Positions 8,995 to 16,396 of a stretch of 64,000 bases of DNA are shown here, in pieces; the stretch's first letter is position 1; every line of letters starts with the position of its first letter. The notes below the pieces were generated by a model that was given only the letters and a program-made list of their open reading frames with translations, was not told the DNA's origin and ran no database searches. The stretch is taken from positions 1,718,301 through 1,782,300 of the forward strand of contig NZ_JAPDNR010000001.1 of the NCBI RefSeq assembly GCF_025989125.1, in the 5' to 3' direction. The translations under genes and the position numbers were made by a program. The DNA is from Chitinophaga nivalis. Its GTDB lineage: Bacteria; Bacteroidota; Bacteroidia; Chitinophagales; Chitinophagaceae.

Positions 8995-10488
8995 TTATTC
9001 TCCTCTGCGTGGCCGCTGATAGGAACCTTGCTGTTGTTGCTGTTGCTGTTGTTGTCTTTGTTGCTGCTGCTGTTCCCGTTGTACGCGTTGTATCTGTTCC
9101 TGTTGTTGTTGCTGTTGTCTTTGTTGTTGCTGTTGTTGTTCGCGTTGTGCACGTTGTATCTGTTCCTGTTGTTGTTGCTGTTGTCTTTGTTGTTGCTGTT
9201 GTTGTTCGCGTTGTGCACGTTGCATCTGTTCCTGTTGTTGCTGCTGTTCCCGTTGTACGCGTTGTATCTGTTCCTGTTGTTGTTGCTGTTGTCTTTGTTG
9301 CTGTTGTTGTTGTTCCCTTTGTATCCGTTGCAGCTGTTCCTGTTGCTGTTGTTGCTGGCGATATTGATCGTCTCCTCTGGAAGGACGGGTATATCCGCCA
9401 TTATTATTGTTGCCGTTGTTGTTATTACCGTTGTTCACCGGCTGTTGCGGATTGGGTACCCTCGTTGGGCGGGTATACCCGCCATTATTGTTATTCCCGT
9501 TGTTACCGTTCCAGATGGTACCACCATTATTGTTGTTATTATTTACCGGTGGTTGCTGATTAGGTACTCTGGTCGGACGGGTATATCCGCCGTTATTATT
9601 GTTACCATTATTACTATTGTTGCCATTGTTACCATTCCAGATGGTACCTCCGTTATTGCCGGGTGTTACCCGGGTTGGGCGGTTGCCATCATTGCCTGGT
9701 TGTACCGGACGATTTCTGTCGGCTTCCCTGCCCCGCTGGAGTGCGGCAGCATCCGGGCGGTACATACGCAAGCGGTCATTGGTAACTCTTTCCACACCTG
9801 GTCTTTCCAGATCGCTTACCCTTACCGGTCTTACGGATGTCCGGGTATAACGTCCTACTTCATTGGCATCTGGTCCGGTGTAGTAACGGTTACGGTTATA
9901 TATATTGGTATTGTTGATGATAGTGGTGTTGTTGATGATCGTCACATTCCGGTTGCCACTGATATAGTAATTGGAAAGACGGCTACTGTTGATATACTGC
10001 CTGGGTACAAATGCCCAGTAGTTGGCAGGTACGTTGTAATAGTCACTACCCACATACATCTGTGGTCCCATCGGTGCCCAACCATAATAGTCACCGCCAC
10101 TTCTCCAGTTTACCCAGGCCGGTCCCCATTCATTACCCGGTACCCAGAGCCAGCCCTGGAAGTTGTCATATAACCAGCGACCATAGTGGAAAGGAGCCCA
10201 TCCCCAGGAATAATCAGACGCCCAGGTCCAGCCGTAATCACTGTAAACCCAGTGGCCATTAGTGTAATAAGGTCTGAAATCCCGGCCTGCATTGGGTACC
10301 CATACCTGGTCATATCCGGGATAGTTGATCCAGCGGCCGTAGGGACTTAATTCATCATAAAAAGAGATAGATCCACCTACTTGTACTCCCTGAGTTGGCA
10401 TAGCGGCATAGTAGGAGGATGCACAGCTGCCCAGAAAAAAGGAGAGAAGTAATATAGACAATCCGGTATATTTTGTTAACTTTTTCAT
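8995..10488 (-). CDS. Repetitive Gln/Asn-rich lipoprotein, DUF6600-like
   Basis: The 497-residue protein has a lipoprotein signal (LLLSFFLGSC, lipidated Cys near 22), so it should be attached to a membrane, probably the outer one. The N-terminal half is rich in Trp, Tyr and Gly (GRWINYPGYDQVWVPN, GWLWVPGNEWGPAWVNW), as in DUF6600-type proteins. From about residue 280 it is low-complexity: Asn/Gly-rich units with GGYTRPTRVPN and GGTIWNGN, then a Gln-rich tail of about 120 residues in units of about 22 residues (REQQQQQ... EQIQR). The function is unknown. The tail may form coiled coils or aggregate-like assemblies. The large antisense frames here are artefacts of the CAG/AAC-type repeats. Confidence 0.85.
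   Translation of the reverse strand: MKKLTKYTGLSILLLSFFLGSCASSYYAAMPTQGVQVGGSISFYDELSPYGRWINYPGYDQVWVPNAGRDFRPYYTNGHWVYSDYGWTWASDYSWGWAPFHYGRWLYDNFQGWLWVPGNEWGPAWVNWRSGGDYYGWAPMGPQMYVGSDYYNVPANYWAFVPRQYINSSRLSNYYISGNRNVTIINNTTIINNTNIYNRNRYYTGPDANEVGRYTRTSVRPVRVSDLERPGVERVTNDRLRMYRPDAAALQRGREADRNRPVQPGNDGNRPTRVTPGNNGGTIWNGNNGNNSNNGNNNNGGYTRPTRVPNQQPPVNNNNNNGGTIWNGNNGNNNNGGYTRPTRVPNPQQPVNNGNNNNGNNNNGGYTRPSRGDDQYRQQQQQQEQLQRIQREQQQQQQRQQQQQQEQIQRVQREQQQQQEQMQRAQREQQQQQQRQQQQQQEQIQRAQREQQQQQQRQQQQQQEQIQRVQREQQQQQRQQQQQQQQQGSYQRPRRGE
9010..9366 (-). repeat. 66-bp tandem repeats encoding the Gln-rich tail
   Basis: About five units of about 66 bp (22 codons) encode Gln runs punctuated by Arg and Glu. 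Two adjacent units around 9085-9220 are almost identical, and others differ by a few bases or carry short deletions. All length differences appear to be multiples of three, so the frame is preserved. Such arrays commonly change length by slippage or recombination. Confidence 0.85.
9385..9660 (-). repeat. Degenerate repeats encoding Asn/Gly-rich units
   Basis: Three copies of a block encoding NNNNGGYTRPTRVPN or close variants (third copy RPSRGDD) alternate with two copies of GGTIWNGN. Spacing is variable and filled by Asn runs (AAT/AAC codons). Confidence 0.75.
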
Positions 10489-10797
10489 ATGCCTGTTTTT
10501 AATACTTGATTGGTTATTTGCTGCTACAGGATGGAGGAAGTCCTATCGGCTGTTTTGTACAGTTGGTTAATGCTGAAAACTGACTCATGTTCGCATGGTA
10601 ACGGCTGTAATATTTTTTTAAATTGTTAAAGGATATTGTTAAAATTTTTATAACGCCAGATCGCTTTCTGGTACTACATTTCATGTATGACAAAAATGAT
10701 TCCAATTCCCATCTGCAGCGGGAAATCCTTGTTGGATAAGGGCGACGATGTATGGTAGAAAATAACGCTATCTTTAGTCCGGTTGTAACGAAAAACA
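10489..10797. other. Divergent intergenic region before pnuC
   Basis: This 309-base AT-rich gap separates the minus-strand lipoprotein gene and pnuC. A minus-strand frame of 94 codons (10514-10798) is rejected as non-coding because it is rich in basic and Cys/Ser residues without a recognisable domain. A near-consensus -7 element, TATCTTTA, lies at 10769-10776, about 22 bases before the pnuC ATG. No TPP or NAD-type riboswitch motif was recognised. Confidence 0.5.
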
Positions 10798-11454
10798 ATG
10801 ACTGCTTTCTTTAGTATTACCCATTACTTTTTCTCCATAGGAGGATATGCCGTTAGTTATATAGAATTTATTGGCACTGTCACTGGATTATTATGCGTAT
10901 GGCTGGCTGCCCGCGATCATATTTTTACCTGGCCGGTGGGATTGATGAATGTGAGCTGTTTTTTCATATTATTCTGGCAATTGCAATTGTATGCAGATAT
11001 GTTCCTGCAACTTTATTTTTTTGCGACCGGTGTATATGGCTGGATATTCTGGTTGCGTAAACAACCGGAGCAGGAGCCGGTGTATGCATTGAGCCGGCAA
11101 CAGCGCTGGTGGCTGGGAATAGCAGCCGTGATATTATCTGCGCTGACCGGATGGGTCATCAGCCAGGTACATAACTGGTGGCCGCAAACCTTTCGGCAGC
11201 CGGCGGCCTATCCTTATGTGGATTCAATTGTGGCGGTACTGAGCGTGATTGCTAATATCCTGCTGGCTAAAAGGATCTGGGAGAACTGGTTGTTATGGGT
11301 AATTGTAGATGTGATAGCTACCATGATTTATGTGAAAAAAGACGTCTTATTCCTTGGAGCAGAATACTTTATTCTTTTAATCATAGCGGCAGCGGGGCTG
11401 CTGAAATGGTATCGTTCGTACCGGCAGCAGTGGCAGTCAATACAGCAGCCATAA
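10798..11454 (+). CDS. pnuC: PnuC-family vitamin precursor transporter
   Basis: The 218-residue inner-membrane protein has about seven hydrophobic segments and PnuC-family sequence: an N-terminal FIGTVTGLLCVWLAAR segment, a TWPVGLMNV motif, and the C-terminal NWLLWVIVDVIATMIYVKK motif. The family carries nicotinamide riboside, thiamine or riboflavin by facilitated diffusion, with trapping by phosphorylation. There is no thiamine riboswitch or NAD gene beside it, so the substrate is open, with nicotinamide riboside the default. Confidence 0.88.
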   Translation: MTAFFSITHYFFSIGGYAVSYIEFIGTVTGLLCVWLAARDHIFTWPVGLMNVSCFFILFWQLQLYADMFLQLYFFATGVYGWIFWLRKQPEQEPVYALSRQQRWWLGIAAVILSALTGWVISQVHNWWPQTFRQPAAYPYVDSIVAVLSVIANILLAKRIWENWLLWVIVDVIATMIYVKKDVLFLGAEYFILLIIAAAGLLKWYRSYRQQWQSIQQP

Positions 11455-11472
11455 CAACATTGTTATGGCTGC
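11445..11472. terminator. Hairpin between convergent genes
   Basis: A 12-bp stem (GCAGCCATAACA, 11445-11456, with its complement at 11461-11472) overlaps the pnuC stop codon and precedes the end of the minus-strand phosphoesterase gene. There is no strong T tract, so efficiency is uncertain. Confidence 0.55.
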
Positions 11473-11479
11473 CGGCAGT

Positions 11480-12703
11480 TTATACGGTATAGGTGCCTAT
11501 GGTAGTGCCATCATCCTTTAACAGGGTGAGTACCAGTTTTTGCGGATCTGCCTTTATTTTAATGAGGGTACGGTTGCCGTCTTTCGGGCCGCCGCCAATA
11601 ATAATCGGATAATGGTGCTGCGTTTTATCCGGCGCATGAATGCCATAGGTATGGGTATGGCCGCAAATGAGCATATCTATTTTATATTTATTGAACAGGG
11701 GTCCGAACATTTCCCGGCAGTGCACCGGGCCATGCCATTCGCCCGCATGGTAAGGAGGAATGTGCATCATCACTATTTTATGTTTCGCCTTTTTATAGGC
11801 TGCAGACTGTAATTGCTGTTCCAGCCATACTGCCTGGTGGGCACGATAGGCATCGAAATCGGTGATACCGGCGTATACCGGGTGGGTATCTTCCTTATCT
11901 TCTCCGGTATCCAGTACAATGGCAAAAACAGGCCCCCAGGTGAAGGAGAAGTAATTGCCCTGCCCGGGGTTATCGAAATAGCGATGCCATTCCCGCGCGT
12001 ATTTGCCCCGGGTTTCGTGGTTACCTCTTACATACAGGAAGGGCGTATGGGTCGAAAAGGATTCGCCGGCGGGCGTTAGCAGGTGATCAATAATCTGTTG
12101 TTCATCCGACTGATAATCAAATATATCCCCATTAAGGAATACAAAGTCGCCAGGTTCACCTGCCTGGAGCTGCAGCAGATGCGGGATGGAGGCGGGGCGA
12201 TCGTGAATGTCGTTGAGGATGGACCAGGATACGGTATGGGCGTGTGGATCGGGCGCCGTGAAGGTGTAGGTCTCACTGCTGATGGTATCGCCATAGGTGA
12301 GCCGGTAGGGCTGAAAATCAACGATATCTTTCGAGTGTACCTGGTAGCTGTATTGCCGGCCGGGCTGGAGGTGGCTCAGTTCGATGCGGTGCAGGCGGTT
12401 GTTGGCATCTACCAGGCCGTTGGTTACATGGTGTGCTTTTTCCTGTAGTTGGCCGTTGGTACCGAATGTGACCCAGCTGTAGCAGGGGCGTGCGGTGATC
12501 CAGTTGATGGAAATGGTACCAGGCGCGGGATACTGCAGATAAGGTTTGCATAAAAAGGTGTGTGCCGGCTCACTGGTGGCGGGCTGTTCGTGGGTAGCTG
12601 CCCGTACCAGTGCCGGGCTGAGGCCGGTCATTCCCAGGAGGCTTGCTTTAGACAGGCGGCTGAGGAAAGATCGGCGGGATTGTTCACTGTGTTTGATTTT
12701 CAT
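11480..12703 (-). CDS. Tat-exported metallophosphoesterase, purple acid phosphatase-like
   Basis: The 407-residue protein starts with a twin-arginine signal (SRRSFLSRL followed by a hydrophobic stretch to about residue 35), so it is probably exported folded. A beta-sandwich domain like that of purple acid phosphatases follows (KPYLQYPAPGTISINW). The calcineurin-like domain has metal-binding motifs LNGDIFDY, GNHETRG, HIPPYH and GHTHTYG. It probably hydrolyses phosphate esters in the periplasm. It could also act on phosphodiesters or nucleotides. Confidence 0.88.
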   Translation of the reverse strand: MKIKHSEQSRRSFLSRLSKASLLGMTGLSPALVRAATHEQPATSEPAHTFLCKPYLQYPAPGTISINWITARPCYSWVTFGTNGQLQEKAHHVTNGLVDANNRLHRIELSHLQPGRQYSYQVHSKDIVDFQPYRLTYGDTISSETYTFTAPDPHAHTVSWSILNDIHDRPASIPHLLQLQAGEPGDFVFLNGDIFDYQSDEQQIIDHLLTPAGESFSTHTPFLYVRGNHETRGKYAREWHRYFDNPGQGNYFSFTWGPVFAIVLDTGEDKEDTHPVYAGITDFDAYRAHQAVWLEQQLQSAAYKKAKHKIVMMHIPPYHAGEWHGPVHCREMFGPLFNKYKIDMLICGHTHTYGIHAPDKTQHHYPIIIGGGPKDGNRTLIKIKADPQKLVLTLLKDDGTTIGTYTV

Positions 12704-12927
12704 ATGTTGATATTGTGTATTATGAAGAAGAGGGTTAAAAATAGTATCCGGAGGGTATAAAAGGGGATATTTTACATGAGTGGGGGCTTTAAATCCGGGA
12801 ATAATTATATATAAATTTATTTAGTAATTTGATAGACTGCGCTTTGTATTGGCAGGGTATAAATGCCGGATAATGTGAAAATGCGGGTAAAATGCGACGG
12901 GAAAAGGTTTTTTTTCGTCATTAGCTT

Positions 12928-12958
12928 TTTGATTTTCACCCATTAACTATTACCTTTG
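12928..12958 (+). promoter_or_regulatory. Bacteroidota-type promoter of atpD
   Basis: TTTG (12928-12931), a 19-base spacer and TACCTTTG (12951-12958) give a full match to the Bacteroidota housekeeping consensus. It predicts a start near 12964 and a leader of about 79 bases. Confidence 0.75.
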
Positions 12959-12971
12959 CGGCAAATTTTAG

Positions 12972-13000
12972 AAACAGTTTACTGCTGGTAAACTGTTTTT
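12972..13000 (+). promoter_or_regulatory. Terminator-like hairpin in the atpD leader
   Basis: Arms of 11 bp (12972-12982 and 12988-12998) with a 5-base loop are followed by T residues to 13000. The hairpin sits between the predicted transcription start and the atpD ATG, so it could attenuate transcription or protect the 5' end. Confidence 0.55.
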
Positions 13001-13042
13001 GAGGAAGTAACTTTTTAGTATTTTATAAACCTCTTTAAAAAT

Positions 13043-14545
13043 ATGCCTAACACAGGTAAGATCAAACAAATTATCGGTCCCGTGGTGGACGTGCACTTTG
13101 ATGACAAGTTGCCCGAAATCTACAGCGCATTGGAAATTACCCGCGAGAATGGTCAGAAGGTAGTATTGGAAGTACAACAGCACCTGGGTGAAGACAGCGT
13201 ACGTTGTGTGGCGATGGACTCCACCGACGGTATGGTTCGTGGAATGAACGTAGTTGATAAAGGCGCGCCTATTAAAATGCCAATTGGCGACCAGGTTAAA
13301 GGACGTTTGTTCAATGTGGTAGGTGAAGCTATTGACGGTCTGGGTGATATTGACGCTTCGAATGGTTATCCTATTCACCGTCAGCCGCCAAGATTCGAAG
13401 ACCTGGCTACTGAAACAGAAGTACTTTTTACCGGTATTAAAGTAATTGACCTGATTGAGCCATACGCAAAAGGTGGTAAAATCGGTTTGTTCGGTGGTGC
13501 TGGTGTGGGTAAAACTGTATTGATCCAGGAGCTGATCAATAACATCGCAAAAGGTTACGAAGGTTTGTCCGTATTCGCCGGTGTGGGTGAGCGTACCCGT
13601 GAAGGGAACGATCTGATGCGCGAAATGATCGAAGCAAACATCGTAAAATACGGTGATAAATTTAAAGAATCCATGGAGCACGGTGACTGGGATGTTACCG
13701 CTGTAGATAAAGAAATGCTGAAAAACTCACAGGCTACTTTCGTGTTCGGTCAGATGAACGAACCTCCGGGAGCCCGTGCACGTGTGGCATTATCTGGTCT
13801 GACACTGGCTGAATATTTCCGTGATGGAGATGGTTCTGCAGGTGGCGGTCGTGATATCCTGTTCTTCGTTGATAACATCTTCCGTTTCACCCAGGCAGGT
13901 TCTGAAGTATCCGCGCTGTTAGGTCGTATGCCTTCTGCGGTAGGTTACCAGCCTACACTGGCTACTGAAATGGGTCTGATGCAAGAGCGTATCACCTCTA
14001 CTAAAAATGGTTCCATCACTTCCGTACAGGCGGTTTACGTACCTGCGGATGACTTGACGGATCCGGCTCCGGCAACTACCTTCTCCCACCTGGATGCTAC
14101 CACGGTATTGGATCGTAAGATCTCCGATCTTGGTATCTACCCGGCGGTGAGCCCACTGGACTCTACTTCCCGTATCCTTACACCTATTATCGTAGGTGAA
14201 GCGCACTACAACTGCGCACAGCGTGTGAAAGCGATTCTGCAGCGCTATAAAGAACTGCAGGATATCATCGCGATCCTCGGTCTGGATGAGCTGAGCGACG
14301 AAGATAAACTGACTGTATCCCGCGCACGCCGTGTACAACGTTTCCTGTCACAGCCTTTCCACGTGGCAGAACAGTTTACCGGTCTGAAAGGTGTACTGGT
14401 ACCAATCGAAGAAACTATCCGTGGTTTCAACATGATCATGGACGGTGAAGTAGATGAGTATCCTGAAGCAGCTTTCAACCTCGTAGGTAACATCGAAGCA
14501 GCTATTGAAAAAGGTAAGAAATTACTGGAAGCAGCGAATAACTAA
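13043..14545 (+). CDS. atpD: ATP synthase F1 subunit beta
   Basis: This is the catalytic beta subunit of F1Fo ATP synthase (500 residues). It has an N-terminal beta-barrel (IIGPVVDVHF), Walker A GGAGVGKT, GERTREGNDL with the catalytic Glu, Walker B ILFFVDNIFRFTQAG, and the conserved DELSDEDK region near the C-terminus. As in many Bacteroidota, atpD and atpC form a separate unit away from the remaining atp genes. A consensus promoter and a leader hairpin lie upstream. Confidence 0.98.
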   Translation: MPNTGKIKQIIGPVVDVHFDDKLPEIYSALEITRENGQKVVLEVQQHLGEDSVRCVAMDSTDGMVRGMNVVDKGAPIKMPIGDQVKGRLFNVVGEAIDGLGDIDASNGYPIHRQPPRFEDLATETEVLFTGIKVIDLIEPYAKGGKIGLFGGAGVGKTVLIQELINNIAKGYEGLSVFAGVGERTREGNDLMREMIEANIVKYGDKFKESMEHGDWDVTAVDKEMLKNSQATFVFGQMNEPPGARARVALSGLTLAEYFRDGDGSAGGGRDILFFVDNIFRFTQAGSEVSALLGRMPSAVGYQPTLATEMGLMQERITSTKNGSITSVQAVYVPADDLTDPAPATTFSHLDATTVLDRKISDLGIYPAVSPLDSTSRILTPIIVGEAHYNCAQRVKAILQRYKELQDIIAILGLDELSDEDKLTVSRARRVQRFLSQPFHVAEQFTGLKGVLVPIEETIRGFNMIMDGEVDEYPEAAFNLVGNIEAAIEKGKKLLEAANN

Positions 14546-14553
14546 TTAAGTCG

Positions 14554-14578
14554 ATGATCCCGGTTCTGCCGGGATCAT
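14554..14578 (+). other. Intercistronic hairpin between atpD and atpC
   Basis: A 10-bp perfect stem (ATGATCCCGG / CCGGGATCAT) with a 5-base loop lies 9 bases after the atpD stop and 28 bases before the atpC start. There is no T run after it, so it is more likely an RNA-stability element or weak attenuator than a full terminator. Confidence 0.6.
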
Positions 14579-14605
14579 TTACCCTTCACCATTTACGATC
14601 ATAAC

Positions 14606-14863
14606 ATGCTATTAGAAGTATTAACACCAGAAAGAAAATTATATGCCGGCGAAGTGTACGGAGTACAGCTGCCAGGTATTGACGGTTCTTTTGAAATACT
14701 GGATAAACATGCGCCATTAATTGCAGCTCTCGGAAATGGTAAAATGAAAGTGCTGAAAGATAAAACCCATAATGAGTTTTTTACTATCAGCGGCGGATTT
14801 GTGGAAGTACTGCGCAATAAGGCTACCGTACTCGTAGAAGGCGCTGTAGCTGTGGAGAAATAA
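14606..14863 (+). CDS. atpC: ATP synthase F1 subunit epsilon, short form
   Basis: The 85-residue protein corresponds to the N-terminal beta-sandwich of epsilon (LEVLTPERKLYAGEVYGVQLPG... GSFEILDKHAPLIAAL... ISGGFVEV). The C-terminal helical hairpin present in E. coli epsilon (about 139 residues) is absent. Since that part mediates ATPase inhibition in other bacteria, regulation must differ here. Short epsilon proteins are usual in Bacteroidota. Confidence 0.95.
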   Translation: MLLEVLTPERKLYAGEVYGVQLPGIDGSFEILDKHAPLIAALGNGKMKVLKDKTHNEFFTISGGFVEVLRNKATVLVEGAVAVEK

Positions 14864-14893
14864 GCATACTAACAGTAGAAAATAATAAAAACC

Positions 14894-14924
14894 AGGCCGG
14901 GTAAGAGTACCCGGCCTTTGTTTT
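14894..14924 (+). terminator. Intrinsic terminator of atpDC
   Basis: A 10-bp GC-rich stem (AGGCCGGGTA / TACCCGGCCT) with loop AGAG is followed by TTTGTTTT. It lies 31 bases after atpC. Confidence 0.85.
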
Positions 14925-15401
14925 GTCCTAACTATTCCAATCTTAGAAGACCCGGTAATGCCGTAAGATTACCCCGCCGGGATTTCCTCTATTCATTTTT
15001 GCACAATACATTACCTGCACGGTTATACGAAATAAGCCGTGGGTCATATATGTACATCAATAAACAGCCTTATCAAGGGCTGTATATATTTACCTAATGA
15101 ATATGCCTTTATGTTGATAATGTAATTGTCGATCAGGTAAAATTCTGGGCGTCTGTCTATAGAAGGTGCAAAATCAAAATATTTCTCATAGGTCTTTTGC
15201 CTTCATAGGTGTATTCTTACTCGGTTATGCTTACCTGAAAACGGGTTATACTATCGTTTTTCACATCAATTATTTAAGCAAGATATTTAATTTGTTTTAA
15301 ATAAACACCATTCACATGAGGCATTTTTTATTTTCTTATCCGATATTTATCCGGTGTTTTTTTAATGCCTTGGTACACAGCAGAATAGCTGTTATCACGT
15401 A
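14925..15401. other. Intergenic region between convergent atpC and algH
   Basis: About 480 AT-rich bases with no convincing gene. A plus-strand frame with a GTG start (15166-15300, 44 codons) would encode one hydrophobic segment (FAFIGVFLLGYAYL) but has no start-site support. Short inverted repeats near 15315-15370 (AGGCATT / AATGCCT) could end the algH transcript. The region is large for two genes that end toward each other. Confidence 0.45.
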
Positions 15402-15959
15402 TTAATTTAAGGAAGGATCAATGGGGAAATTTGCCATCATGGCAAAGTTACTGCCAAGGTTTCGGAGTGATTGCTGCCAGATTAACTGCTCCTGCTGCTC
15501 AAAAACAAGCGTCGTATCGCTGTGGGAAATAATCCACGACTTCTCCTGTATTTCCCCTTCCAGCTGCCCATCTGTCCAGCCGGCATAACCAATAAAGAAT
15601 TTGATCTGCCCGGGCTCCAGCAATCCCTTATTCAAGGCAGCGACTACCTGTTCAAAATGGCCACCCCAATACACGCCGGGAATAATCTCTACCCCGCCGT
15701 CTATCAGCTCCGGCTGCTGGTGTACAAAATGAATCGTATCCATCTGTACAGGCCCCCCAAAATATACAGGAATGTTGCTGATCATGACCTCCGGCACCAG
15801 GTGGTGCAGCTGCTGATCAAATAATTTATTGATGACGAAACCCAGGCTCCCTTTGGGTTGATGCTCACAGAGCAGAATAACAGTACGTGCAAAATTCGGA
15901 TCTTTCAGAAATGGATCTGCTATCAACAAAATGCCAGGCGACAAGTTTATCATACGCAT
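15402..15959 (-). CDS. algH: YqgE/AlgH family protein
   Basis: The 185-residue protein belongs to the YqgE/AlgH family: it begins with SPGILLIADPFLKDPNFARTV, then has VILLCEHQPKGSLGFVINK, YFGGPVQ and FIGYAGWTDGQLEGEI. It is a cytoplasmic protein of unclear biochemical function, linked to alginate control in Pseudomonas. A TAAATTTG -7 element is placed 18 bases before its ATG. Confidence 0.93.
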   Translation of the reverse strand: MRMINLSPGILLIADPFLKDPNFARTVILLCEHQPKGSLGFVINKLFDQQLHHLVPEVMISNIPVYFGGPVQMDTIHFVHQQPELIDGGVEIIPGVYWGGHFEQVVAALNKGLLEPGQIKFFIGYAGWTDGQLEGEIQEKSWIISHSDTTLVFEQQEQLIWQQSLRNLGSNFAMMANFPIDPSLN

Positions 15960-15977
15960 ACAATTTTATCGCTTAAC

Positions 15978-15985
15978 CAAATTTA
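15978..15985 (-). promoter_or_regulatory. -7 promoter element of algH
   Basis: The minus strand reads TAAATTTG, a perfect TAnnTTTG match, 18 bases before the ATG. A TTG occurs only at 15-base spacing, so the -33 box is weak. Confidence 0.45.
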
Positions 15986-16045
15986 ATTAAATGATTGATA
16001 CAAAGCTTAAAAGATAAAGAAGAAGAGAGGGAAAGTAAAGGAAAT

Positions 16046-16072
16046 AAAAAAAGGAGGCTAGAAAACCTCCTT
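16046..16072 (-). terminator. Intrinsic terminator on the minus strand
   Basis: A 7-bp stem (AAGGAGG / CCTCCTT) with an 8-base loop is followed on the minus strand by seven T residues, two of them within the stem. No annotated gene ends here, which is why a small RNA is proposed. Confidence 0.7.
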
Positions 16073-16184
16073 ACCATTTTATCAACCAAAATCTAAATCG
16101 CTTATGGAACGAATCCACATCGATGTATGTAGAAAGTTTAATTATTTTTTTCTATCTGATACTTATCAAATTTAGTACCAGATT
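16046..16184 (-). ncRNA. Candidate small RNA ending at an intrinsic terminator
   Basis: On the minus strand a perfect -7 element TACCTTTG (16198-16191) is followed about 120 bases later by a hairpin AAGGAGG / CCTCCTT (16072-16051) with a run of seven T residues. This would give an RNA of about 135-140 bases. The only frames inside it are very short (for example 12 codons). algH downstream has its own -7 element, so this may be an independent small RNA. The alternative is a long algH leader with an attenuator. Confidence 0.4.
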
Positions 16185-16190
16185 GTAAAG

Positions 16191-16198
16191 CAAAGGTA
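16191..16198 (-). promoter_or_regulatory. -7 promoter element of the candidate small RNA
   Basis: The minus strand reads TACCTTTG, a perfect TAnnTTTG match and identical to the atpD -7 element. The -33 region is T-rich without a clear TTG. Confidence 0.45.
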
Positions 16199-16396
16199 AG
16201 GAAAGTCACCATAATAAAATCAGGAGTGCCCCGTTAAAATTACGTTAAAGTGATATTGAATTGCTAAAGGAAGGCAGGGAAGCCGATTGAAGTACTAATT
16301 TTGTATCATTGCGGTTATTCGGGCGATATTTTTTAACAAATTTTAATATTTCCACGCCCTTATTTTTGATTTATCTTTAAAGCCGACATATTTTTC

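Larger units (their letters stand above)
12704..13042. other. Divergent intergenic region upstream of atpD
   Basis: This 339-base AT-rich region separates the minus-strand phosphoesterase gene from atpD. It holds the atpD promoter (12928-12958) and a terminator-like leader hairpin (12972-13000), both listed separately. The rest shows no gene. Confidence 0.7.
15960..16396. other. Divergent intergenic region between algH and the histidine kinase
   Basis: This 437-base AT-rich gap holds several signals: the algH -7 element (15978-15985, minus), a minus-strand terminator (16046-16072), a minus-strand -7 element (16191-16198) and a plus-strand -7 element TAATTTTG (16296-16303), which could drive the kinase. 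A second near-consensus box, TATCTTTA, lies at 16372-16379. No long coding frame is seen. Confidence 0.6.

Noticed and set aside
9010..9366. Regular repeats that could suggest a CRISPR array
   Set aside because: The repeats are contiguous, have no unique spacers, and stay in frame within a coding region.
8989..10173. Leucine-rich plus-strand frame of 394 codons
   Set aside because: It is the reverse of CAG/CAA and AAC/AAT repeats in the lipoprotein gene, which has a signal peptide and family features. The poly-Leu product is an artefact.
10489..10797. Possible TPP or NAD-type riboswitch before pnuC
   Set aside because: The characteristic conserved core sequences were not found. Only a near-consensus -7 box is visible.
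10514..10798. Minus-strand frame of 94 codons upstream of pnuC
   Set aside because: It has no recognisable domain or start signal, and overlaps the likely pnuC promoter.
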